Positions 1-5,805 of a stretch of 5,805 nucleotides of DNA are shown here, piece after piece. The stretch's first letter is position 1; every line of letters starts with the position of its first letter. A program made the position numbers and the translations under genes. Source of the stretch: Treponema sp. (GTDB lineage Bacteria; Spirochaetota; Spirochaetia; Treponematales; Breznakiellaceae); NCBI GenBank assembly GCA_031270205.1, contig JAISYA010000193.1, positions 1-5,805 on the forward strand, in the 5' to 3' direction. The notes under the pieces are model-generated. The model was not told the DNA's origin, searched no databases, and saw nothing but the letters and a program-made list of their open reading frames with translations.

Positions 1-78
1 CTGTACCGTTTAGGCCCCGTAACGGGGACCGGACTCCGGGGGGAGAAAAACATGATGATGCGGCACAGTCCGATTCAT
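1..78 (-). promoter_or_regulatory. Possible structured 5' leader RNA of a leftward gene off the edge
   Basis: This stretch lies directly downstream of the minus-strand promoter at 85-113. Read on the minus strand, CTGTGCCG (68-61) can pair with CGGTACAG (8-1) as an 8-bp closing stem with one G-U wobble. On the plus strand the same pair would be an A-C mismatch, which mildly favours a minus-strand RNA. Two hairpins sit inside: CCGG-AGT-CCGG (39-29) and CCCCG-TTA-CGGGG (27-15), the second extendable by GG/CC around a bulged base. A 22-codon reading frame starts at the ATG at 78 and ends in TAA at 10. It holds three consecutive His codons but has no visible ribosome binding site. I recognise no known riboswitch class. 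The leader role is inferred; the gene it would serve lies outside the window. Confidence 0.3.
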
Positions 79-84
79 GGAAAT

Positions 85-113
85 ACGGTAACGGAATAGG
101 GCGGAATAGTCAA
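85..113 (-). promoter_or_regulatory. Sigma70-type promoter reading left, with direct repeat in spacer
   Basis: On the minus strand, TTGACT (113-108) is separated by exactly 17 bp from TACCGT (90-85). The -35 box matches consensus in five of six bases; the -10 box is weaker at three of six. Transcription would begin near position 78 and run off the left edge. The octamer CTATTCCG occurs twice in this promoter, at 109-102 and 99-92, repeated every 10 bp, about one helical turn. That spacing suits a regulator binding side by side on one face of the DNA. It is too far downstream, and points the wrong way, to drive cysE. Confidence 0.5.
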
Positions 114-327
114 GTCGGCGCGTTCGCTGCCATTGCAAATGAGGCGTTTCGGACCGTGAACCAAGCCTGAGCGGCCACCGCTCCGGCTAAAGCCGTCGCG
201 CGGTCTATCGTCTTTAGGGGCGGTCACGGGGCCTACGCCTTGCCGCTTTGCTTAGCTACACGGCTTCGCCGTGCGGTTACTGGGCGGGGATACCCGAATC
301 GGCCTGTTGCCGATATTTGTCGGAACA
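114..327. other. Non-coding intergenic stretch with a run of short hairpins
   Basis: No convincing coding frame is present between cysE and the leftward promoter. The stretch holds several short inverted repeats: GAGCGG-CCA-CCGCTC (169-183), CGGC-TAAA-GCCG (184-195), CACGGC-TTC-GCCGTG (259-273), CGGG-GATA-CCCG (285-296) and CCGA/TCGG (310-323). TAGGCCCCGT at 11-20 recurs inverted at 226-235. None of the hairpins is followed by a T-rich run on either strand, so no canonical intrinsic terminator for cysE is visible. The GGCTTCGCC-like stem-loops resemble dispersed extragenic palindromes, but a single window cannot show that they are repeated in the genome. Confidence 0.45.
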
Positions 328-1191
328 CTAGGAGCGCCGGTTGTAGACCACGGTACCTGCCGGAACGGACTCGGTGATCCACACGTTGCCCCCGATGGTA
401 CTGCCCCGGCCGATGATCGTTTCGCCGCCCAAAATCGTGGCGTTGGAATAGATCGTGACGTCGTCTTCAATGGTGGGGTGGCGTTTGCGGCCGCCTTCCT
501 CTTTTTTGACCGAGAGGGCGCCCAGCGTAACACCCTGATAGAGTTTGACGTTTTTGCCGATGACCGTGGTTTCGCCGATGACTACGCCGGTACCGTGATC
601 GATGAAAAAAGATTCGCCGATTTCAGCGCCCGGGTGGATGTCGATACCCGTACCGCCGTGGATTAGTTCGCTCATCATCCGGGGGATCAGGGGCACCTGG
701 GCTTTCCAGAAAAAGTGGGCCAGGCGGTACACGGTGATCGCCTGGAAGCCGGGGTAGGAAAGGATCACTTCCTCGAAGCTCTTGGCGGCGGGGTCGCCCC
801 TGAACGCGGCTTCCATATCAAGGGACAGAAGGCGGCGGAGGGCCGGCAGTTCCTCGAAAAAACTTTCCACGATCAGTTCCGCGGCGGCGTGGCAGCCTTC
901 GTTGCCGCAGCTTAAGGAACCGGAGCGCGCCTGAAAGGCGAGGCTTTTTTCGGTTTCCCGAATCAGTTCGCGGGCCAGGCGGTTTACCTTTTCGGCAGTG
1001 ATAAGCCGGAGGTTGCTGTGATTCAGACCCTGGTTTTCAAGGAAGCCGGGAAAGATAAGCTCGTCCAGGCCGCGGACGATGGCCGCTATGCTTTCCCTGC
1101 CGGGAAGGTTCGCGCCGGCCGAGTGGTTTACCATGCCGTAAGAGCCGTAAGCCTCCAGGAGGGAATCGACGCTTTTATCGAGTCTGTTCAT
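328..1191 (-). CDS. cysE: Serine O-acetyltransferase (EpsC-like)
   Basis: This 287-residue cytoplasmic enzyme should transfer an acetyl group from acetyl-CoA to L-serine, making O-acetylserine for cysteine synthesis. The helical N-terminal domain (about 1-170) includes the LPGRESI...LIFPGF stretch (29-50) typical of the longer EpsC-type enzymes. The left-handed beta-helix of hexapeptide repeats spans about 178-283. Active-site signatures are GIDIHPGAEIG (182-192) with Asp184, FIDHGTGVVIGET (196-208) with Asp198 and His199, and RKRHPTI (235-241) with Arg237/His238, aligning with the catalytic His/Asp pairs of E. coli CysE. Cys95 and Cys100 form an unassigned CxxxxC pair. The ATG directly follows the TAA of the upstream gene, and GAGG lies 8 nt before it inside that gene's end, so translation is probably coupled. 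The chain ends VVYNRRS, without the terminal Ile that CysE uses to dock on cysteine synthase. Family assignment is firm; the epsC/cysE name choice is a convention. Confidence 0.93.
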   Translation of the reverse strand: MNRLDKSVDSLLEAYGSYGMVNHSAGANLPGRESIAAIVRGLDELIFPGFLENQGLNHSNLRLITAEKVNRLARELIRETEKSLAFQARSGSLSCGNEGCHAAAELIVESFFEELPALRRLLSLDMEAAFRGDPAAKSFEEVILSYPGFQAITVYRLAHFFWKAQVPLIPRMMSELIHGGTGIDIHPGAEIGESFFIDHGTGVVIGETTVIGKNVKLYQGVTLGALSVKKEEGGRKRHPTIEDDVTIYSNATILGGETIIGRGSTIGGNVWITESVPAGTVVYNRRS

Positions 1192-4100
1192 TTAACCCGC
1201 CTCTGACTCATCCGCCGGAGCGTCCCGCGCAAAAAGCGGATTATGAGAGCCTGCCTTGTCCACGAGGGAAGAAAGATCGCCGCCGCCCTTGAAACGGAGC
1301 ACGTTCACCATAAAGATATTGAGCTTGTTGATGATGTTCGGCGGCAGCAGATTGCCGTCCACTTCCACCGAGAGGATCGGATAGTTGCGTTCCCGCGCCC
1401 AGGGGGTAAAGAGGCCCTCAATGACCCGCCCGATAAGGCAGGCAAAAGGGCTGATATTTACAATGCCCGAATAGCCCGCATCCATGGCCGCCGCCGCGGA
1501 ACCGGAGGAGACGGCGATTTCCGAGTTGAGCTCCAGATTGACAAAGTGTTCCTGGGTGTACTGCATGATCTCGTGCATGTCGTGGGGAGTTTCGGGGACA
1601 AGGCCGGTGGGCCCCAGAATCGCAATGATCTTTTTCTCCACCGAATGTTTCCACCATTCCTCGATTTCGAGTTTCTTGAGGTCCCGCCAGGGTTTGGAAA
1701 AGAGCCGCGTTCCCGGTTTCTGTAGCTTTATCAGCTTGTTGAGGGCGTATTCGCGGACAAAGTCCAGATAGTGAATCCACTCGGAGATGCCCGCCACTTT
1801 TACCACAATACCCCGCTCGCTCATCAGGTCCGTCAGCTCGCCCACGGCGAAATCGTCTCGGCGCACATATATCTCCCCCACGATAAGCACCCGCGGGCAG
1901 TCAACGACCTTCCGCTTGAGGGGGATTTTCCGCACGTCAAGGGCGACTGCTCTCAATTCCCGCCAGATACCCCTGGGATTGTGCTCCACCGTACGCATAA
2001 GCCTGCGCCAGGATTTTTCAAAGTCCGCCTGGGCCTGGGCGGGGTCGGCGGCGGCGGCTTTAAGGGCGGTCTGAATATCCTTGAGATAATCGGAGAGCAC
2101 GAGGCCCTTCCACATCTCCTGGGCGAAGCTGGGGCCGAGTTCGGTGTACGAATTGTCCGCCGAAAGAATAAAGACCACCACGTTCTCAAGCCGCAGGTCC
2201 CGAAAGAGGTTTTCGTAGAAAACGTAATACTGGCCGGTACGGCAGGGGCCGGTGGTGATCGGCACAAAGAGGAGGTACAGTTCATCCTTGCGGTATTTTT
2301 CGCCGGAGAAGAATTGCAGGGCGCTTCCCAAAACCAGGTGGCTGGGGACACATTCTTTTCCCGAAGCGTGGGCGCGGGCAAGCTGAATCGTCCTGGGCGT
2401 CGCTACGGGCAGCGCCTCGGCGCAGATCCCCAGGCTGCGCACCGCCGCACCCATGTACTCGGTGGAGATGGCCCCCATATTGGAAAGCAGCACCCGCACC
2501 CGCTTGTTCCCTATGATGGGAACCCGCTCACCGGTTTTGGCGTTATCGATCCGCAGATCAAAACCTCCGGCGCGCTTCTCGCTGATAAAACGCCAGCCGT
2601 TGTCGTAACGCTCCGCCTCAAGCTCGTTCTTCTTGGCGCGGTAACCGTCGATGATGTCAAGAAAAGCCTCCACGCGGGTGTCAATGCCGGCGTCGGCGGA
2701 ATGGGAATCCAGTTCCAGCACGAGAAACGGCTTCTGGCCCATCACCCATTTAATATAGTGCAGGATGAACGAATCAGGCGCGCAGGAAAAGTTGGTGACG
2801 TATGTCAGATAAATATTGTCTTCTTTTTTGAGGAGGTTGGCCGCCTTGACATCTTCCTGGCCGTAGTACCAGTACATGTTGGGAAAGATCTTTTCATCGT
2901 GGAAGGGAAGAATGTCGAAGGGGAGGATTGAGTAACCGCGGGTGGTGAACTTCCGGGGAATGCCCATGTTCGCTTCCTGTGTAAAGGCGTTGTAGGGCCT
3001 GCCCAGAACGGCGATCACCGGACGGTCCGCTTTGCGGGCCTCTGCAAGCGCCTCCCTGCCCATTTCGCGCGCGGCTTCAAAATAGGCCTGCTGCCGTTCC
3101 AGCGCGTTTTCAAAGGCCGCCCTGGTTTCCGCCTCGCCTATGCCCATGCGCGCCGCCATTTCGCGGAACAGTTCCAGGGCCTTGCCCTCGCCGAACTTGA
3201 AGCTTACCACCAACGGCAGCCAGCGTTTCCTGGCGATGTCGGGAAAGGCTTTTTCGATATAATAGGGAAGGCTCTGGGTAATGGGACAGAAATTGGCGTG
3301 CACCTCGTCCTCGTAAGAAGGCATATCCCGGAAATGGGGCAGCAGGACAAAATCCGCTCCCTTGTCCAGGCAGTCCTGCACCGCGCCGTGGGCGATCTCC
3401 GCCGGGAAACAGTAGGTGGATTCCGCCCTGGCGACGCCCGCGTGGACGACTTCGGTAGAGAGAAATGTCTTAATCCCCAATGCATAAAAGAACCACGAAT
3501 ACAGCGGATAGAGCGTATGAACCGAAAAAGCCCGCGGAATCCCCACCGTAAAATCACGCCTTTTTTCCACAAGAGGCGGCGCGGCGAACTCTTCAAACAG
3601 CATCTTCTGCCTTTTTTCGACATAATCGAAAACCGGCGCGTCCTTGACGGCCTTGCGCATATTGGTGTATTTGTTGCAACGGCCGCCGAACATATACTGG
3701 TGGGTGTTCACGTTGAGGACCTGAATCGGGCAGTTGTTTTCGCAGGCCTTGCAGGTAAAGACCCGCTCGTAACCGATGTCGCCTTTGATGATGTCGTCAA
3801 TTACCACGCTTCGCTCGTCAAGCAGGCCGTCCGCGTGTTTGCGCTTCGCCAGCAGGGCCACGCCGAAGCAGCCGGTGAGTTCCGGTGAAGGCGGCACGAG
3901 TATTTCCTTGCCCAGGAGCATGGCGAAAGCCAGGGGCACCGCCTGGTTTTTGGCGACGCCGCCCTGCAAAAAGATTTTGCCGCCGATGGTGCGGTTGCCC
4001 ACCACGCGGTTGAGGTAGTTGGCCACAATCGAACAGGCGATACCGGCGGTAATATTCTCCCTGCCCGCGCCCTGCTGCACCGCCTTGCGGATGTCGGAAT

Positions 4101-5538
4101 TGATAAAAGCCGAGCAGTGTTCACCGAATTTGCAGGGCGCGTCGGCCTCCAGCGCGATGGGGCCGATGTCCACGGCGTTGTGAATCGAAAGGTCGCCCGA
4201 AGCGGATTCTTCGAGGAAAGAGCCGGTGCCCGCCGAGCAGGCCTCGTTCATGGCGTAGTCGATGGGCACGCCGTTTTTGAGCAGCACGTACTTGGCGTCC
4301 TGCCCGCCGATCTCGAAAATCGTCTCTACTTCGGGATCAAAATACGTGGTCCCCACCGAGTGGGCGATGATCTCGTTGTACACCCCGGGGGTTTCCAGAA
4401 ACACGCCGAGAATTTCCCGGCTGGAACCGGTGGTGGACACCAGGCGTATGTCGATATGTTTGCCGCCGGTATCGGCGATAATTTTTTCCTGCATAATGGC
4501 CAGACATTCTTTCAGGGCCTTCACCGGATCGCCGTGAGTGCGGCCGTAGTGGCTCGCGACAATCTCGTCGGTTTGTGCGTCCACCAGGCAGGCCTTGGTA
4601 GTGGTGGAACCGCCGTCAACGCCCAGGATGTATTTTCTGCCGGCGCGGACCTTGCCGCCGCTTTTTTCAAAGAAGCGCACCTTGTCTTCCCAGTCCCGCA
4701 GCGCGCCCAGCGTGCCGAAGCGGATCTCGTTGGGCCTGAGGAGTTTGTCCGCGGCGGGAAGCGCGCTGCCCGACAGGGGGGCAAGAACGGCCGCGCCCAG
4801 GGCTTCAAAAACCGGCGCGGTTTCGGGAATGATAAATTCGATTTCCGGCGCTTTTTGGCGGATAAAGCGGATGATGTGCCGGTTAAGGGTGATACCGCCT
4901 GTAAGCACGACGCGGCCGGAGGTAACTTTCGCCCGCTTCAGAAAGTCGATAACCTTGACCGCCATCACGTCCGAAAGGGAAAGCACAATATCGTTTTTGG
5001 TGGCCTCCCGCTTGTTGAGCCGGTGGGTGCAGTCGCTTTTCATAAACACCGAACAGCGGGTGGAAAGGGAGTAGACTTTGGCGGTATCGGGTACCCGGTC
5101 GATGTCCGCAAGGGTCATGTCCATCCGGGCGAGCTGCTGCTTGAGGAATTCGCCGGTGCCGCTCGCGCACTTGTTGCCGGAAAAATTGTTGATAATCTTG
5201 CCGCCGGAATCCAGGGAATATACGATGAGGTCTTCCCCGCCCATACTGACCACCGCGTCGGCCCTGATGCCGAGGTTCCGCAGCGCCGCCTCTACGCAGA
5301 GCGGCTCCAGCGTCCCGGACACGTCGAACATAAAGCGGCCCTCGTTGCCGGTTACGAGGGCCGGTATCCCTTCAGGTATCTTCCCCCCGGAAAGCAGCTG
5401 GCGCGCCGCCGCGCCGAAATCGCCCTCGTGCGGCGCCGCCGCGCTCCAGACCGCCCTGCCTTTTTCCGCCGAATCGTCGTATTCAAACAATACCATTTTA
5501 AGGCTGGTGGACCCGATGTTAATACCGACTGACTGCAT
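1192..5538 (-). CDS. Giant acyl-CoA dehydratase activase-related Fe-S protein (BadF/HgdC x2, DUF2229, HgdB-like)
   Basis: This 1448-residue protein joins two ATPase activator domains to a dehydratase-like half. Domain 1 (about 4-254) has GINIGSTSLK (5-14), GGED (100-103), NKCASGTG with Cys124, RCSVF with Cys162 and TGGITLN (213-219). Domain 2 (about 303-565) has GVDGGSTTTK (306-315), GGQDAKY (411-417), ACSAGTG with Cys434, EHCSAF with Cys475 and QGGVAKN (525-531). The paired cysteines match those that hold the [4Fe-4S] cluster between two HgdC subunits. A linker carries Cys596, Cys599, Cys603 and Cys621. The DUF2229 region starts near 664 (VGIPRAF), followed by COG3580/COG3581-like HgdB-related segments with Cys710, Cys751, Cys919, Cys1063, Cys1099 and Cys1367. 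In known systems the activator uses ATP to push a low-potential electron onto a dehydratase Fe-S cluster; the substrate here is unknown. No signal peptide or membrane segment is seen. The start is supported by AGAGG four bases before ATG, and by the phosphate-binding motif beginning at residue 5. Confidence 0.92.
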   Translation of the reverse strand: MQSVGINIGSTSLKMVLFEYDDSAEKGRAVWSAAAPHEGDFGAAARQLLSGGKIPEGIPALVTGNEGRFMFDVSGTLEPLCVEAALRNLGIRADAVVSMGGEDLIVYSLDSGGKIINNFSGNKCASGTGEFLKQQLARMDMTLADIDRVPDTAKVYSLSTRCSVFMKSDCTHRLNKREATKNDIVLSLSDVMAVKVIDFLKRAKVTSGRVVLTGGITLNRHIIRFIRQKAPEIEFIIPETAPVFEALGAAVLAPLSGSALPAADKLLRPNEIRFGTLGALRDWEDKVRFFEKSGGKVRAGRKYILGVDGGSTTTKACLVDAQTDEIVASHYGRTHGDPVKALKECLAIMQEKIIADTGGKHIDIRLVSTTGSSREILGVFLETPGVYNEIIAHSVGTTYFDPEVETIFEIGGQDAKYVLLKNGVPIDYAMNEACSAGTGSFLEESASGDLSIHNAVDIGPIALEADAPCKFGEHCSAFINSDIRKAVQQGAGRENITAGIACSIVANYLNRVVGNRTIGGKIFLQGGVAKNQAVPLAFAMLLGKEILVPPSPELTGCFGVALLAKRKHADGLLDERSVVIDDIIKGDIGYERVFTCKACENNCPIQVLNVNTHQYMFGGRCNKYTNMRKAVKDAPVFDYVEKRQKMLFEEFAAPPLVEKRRDFTVGIPRAFSVHTLYPLYSWFFYALGIKTFLSTEVVHAGVARAESTYCFPAEIAHGAVQDCLDKGADFVLLPHFRDMPSYEDEVHANFCPITQSLPYYIEKAFPDIARKRWLPLVVSFKFGEGKALELFREMAARMGIGEAETRAAFENALERQQAYFEAAREMGREALAEARKADRPVIAVLGRPYNAFTQEANMGIPRKFTTRGYSILPFDILPFHDEKIFPNMYWYYGQEDVKAANLLKKEDNIYLTYVTNFSCAPDSFILHYIKWVMGQKPFLVLELDSHSADAGIDTRVEAFLDIIDGYRAKKNELEAERYDNGWRFISEKRAGGFDLRIDNAKTGERVPIIGNKRVRVLLSNMGAISTEYMGAAVRSLGICAEALPVATPRTIQLARAHASGKECVPSHLVLGSALQFFSGEKYRKDELYLLFVPITTGPCRTGQYYVFYENLFRDLRLENVVVFILSADNSYTELGPSFAQEMWKGLVLSDYLKDIQTALKAAAADPAQAQADFEKSWRRLMRTVEHNPRGIWRELRAVALDVRKIPLKRKVVDCPRVLIVGEIYVRRDDFAVGELTDLMSERGIVVKVAGISEWIHYLDFVREYALNKLIKLQKPGTRLFSKPWRDLKKLEIEEWWKHSVEKKIIAILGPTGLVPETPHDMHEIMQYTQEHFVNLELNSEIAVSSGSAAAAMDAGYSGIVNISPFACLIGRVIEGLFTPWARERNYPILSVEVDGNLLPPNIINKLNIFMVNVLRFKGGGDLSSLVDKAGSHNPLFARDAPADESEAG

Positions 5539-5540
5539 AT

Positions 5541-5549
5541 CCCCTCTTT
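5541..5549 (-). promoter_or_regulatory. Ribosome binding site of the large activase gene
   Basis: On the minus strand, AAAGAGGGG sits just before the ATG at 5538. The AGAGG core leaves only four bases to the start codon, a little closer than usual. No other in-frame start lies upstream near a better site, and the conserved ATPase motif begins at residue 5, so this start is the natural choice. Confidence 0.6.
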
Positions 5550-5577
5550 AACCAGCATTTATACCTGATTTACTCAT

Positions 5578-5605
5578 ATTATCACAGCGCGCTCGCGTGA
5601 TTCAA
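5578..5605 (-). promoter_or_regulatory. Sigma70-type promoter of the activase-cysE pair
   Basis: On the minus strand, TTGAAT (5605-5600) is followed after 16 bp by GATAAT (5583-5578). The boxes match consensus in four and five of six bases. The transcript would start near 5571, giving a leader of about 33 nt before the ATG at 5538. The spacer is GC-rich and contains the perfect 8-bp palindrome AGCGCGCT (5586-5593), a possible operator. The IS end lies only 23 bases upstream of the -35 box, so any activator site further upstream may have been displaced by the insertion. A second -10-like TATAAA at 5563-5558 lacks a credible -35. Confidence 0.55.
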
Positions 5606-5628
5606 GAGGGAGGGAACATCAAATTCAC

Positions 5629-5805
5629 CAGGGCAACCGCATTATAAACCCCTCAAGAAAAAGAGAAAAAAGCCGACAGGGAAAGACATGGAGGGGAATA
5701 ATGGACATACGGACCGAACTTGCCCAAATCCCGGACCCCCGGATCGACCGCTGCAAAAAGCACAACCTGGTGGATATACTGCTCCTCTGCATTATCGCCA
5801 TGCTC
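5629..5805 (+). mobile_element. Left part of an ISAs1-family insertion sequence (cut by window edge)
   Basis: The element is called from the transposase start at 5701 and a plausible terminus, CAGGGCAACCGC, at 5629-5640. ISAs1-family elements carry short terminal inverted repeats, often beginning CAGGG, and duplicate about 8-10 bp of target. The right end is outside the window, so neither the matching repeat nor the target duplication can be tested. Between terminus and start codon lie a weak -10-like TATAAA (5643-5648) and a purine-rich run (5654-5671). The family is well supported by the protein; the exact left boundary is a guess. Confidence 0.6.
5701..5805 (+). CDS. ISAs1-family transposase, N-terminal fragment (continues past edge)
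   Basis: Only the first 35 codons are present, and they stay open to the window edge. The protein begins MDIRTELAQIPDPRIDR and continues KKHNLVDILLLCIIAML. This matches the DDE_Tnp_1-associated N-terminal domain of ISAs1 transposases: a short lead, I-x-DPR, a basic patch, then a hydrophobic helix of the L-x-DILL-x-x-x-x-A-x-L type. The hydrophobic run is the usual N-terminal helix, not a membrane anchor. A strong GGAGG (5690-5694) lies six bases before ATG. An ATG at 5688 is out of frame. The catalytic DDE residues would lie beyond the window, so whether the enzyme is intact is unknown. It is transcribed divergently from the activase gene. Confidence 0.85.
   Translation, partial: MDIRTELAQIPDPRIDRCKKHNLVDILLLCIIAML

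Noticed and set aside
1..53. Minus-strand frame starting at ATG (55-53 region) and open to the left edge
   Set aside because: Only 17 codons are visible, there is no ribosome binding site, and the frame runs through two GC-rich hairpins. The real leftward gene probably starts beyond the window.
52..99. Fifteen-codon plus-strand frame starting ATGATGATG with GGGGGAG six bases upstream
   Set aside because: The ribosome site looks good, but the peptide is tiny, no plus-strand promoter is evident, and the purine run is also explained by the C-rich hairpin region of the minus-strand leader.
3..170. Open plus-strand frame entering from the left edge and ending in TGA at 168-170
   Set aside because: Fifty-five open codons in GC-rich DNA is weak evidence. 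The peptide has no recognisable family, and the frame runs through the promoter and hairpins proposed on the other strand.
259..273. CACGGC-TTC-GCCGTG as an intrinsic terminator for cysE
   Set aside because: The stem is perfect but short, and neither strand has a T-run after it.
1771..2931. 386-codon open frame on the plus strand
   Set aside because: It is also antisense to well-conserved parts of the activase C-terminal half, and shows no recognisable domain.
4117..5532. Long 471-codon open frame on the plus strand
   Set aside because: It lies entirely antisense to the activase gene, whose motifs are unmistakable. GC-rich third positions on the coding strand keep the opposite frame open. 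The product is Gly/His/Val-rich without any family signature.
328..5538. Complete 2-hydroxyglutaryl-CoA dehydratase operon (hgdCAB) or benzoyl-CoA reductase operon
   Set aside because: There are no separate dehydratase subunits, CoA-transferase or dehydrogenase. Everything activator-like and dehydratase-like is in one protein, so naming it hgdC or badF would overstate the case.

Overview
The window is GC-rich bacterial DNA. Two genes on the minus strand fill positions 328-5538, and a truncated insertion sequence on the plus strand occupies the right edge. The main gene belongs to the oxygen-sensitive 2-hydroxyacyl-CoA dehydratase activator/dehydratase superfamily, so the host is most likely a strict anaerobe. 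A spirochete or a clostridium-like fermenter would fit. I cannot assign the lineage from this sequence alone, and the spirochete idea is only an impression.

Layout, reading right to left in the direction of transcription. Positions 5629-5805 (+) hold the left part of an ISAs1-family element: a CAGGG-type end and the first 35 codons of its transposase. A minus-strand promoter (5578-5605) lies between the IS end and the first gene. Positions 5538-1192 (-) encode a 1448-residue iron-sulfur protein. It has two tandem BadF/HgdC-type ATPase domains, a four-cysteine linker, a DUF2229 region and a C-terminal half resembling HgdB-like dehydratase subunits. Positions 1191-328 (-) encode a serine O-acetyltransferase of the EpsC-like branch. 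Its ATG directly follows the TAA of the large gene with no base between them, so the two genes form a translationally coupled pair.

Positions 1-327 contain no supportable gene. The part nearest cysE (114-327) carries a row of short perfect hairpins but no U-tract terminator. The left part (85-113) contains a second good minus-strand promoter with a 10-bp-spaced direct repeat in its spacer. Downstream of it, positions 1-78 can fold into a closed multi-hairpin leader for a gene off the left edge.

How the genes may work together (inference): serine acetyltransferase makes O-acetylserine, the precursor of cysteine. The large protein is a cysteine-rich ATP-driven electron-transfer enzyme that needs several Fe-S clusters. 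Coupling the two could tie sulfur supply to Fe-S enzyme production, or the pair could simply share a promoter. The substrate of the large protein is unknown. The most interesting point is that it carries both the activator (reductase) and the acceptor-like (dehydratase-like) parts in one chain, and the first ATPase domain departs from two consensus motifs.
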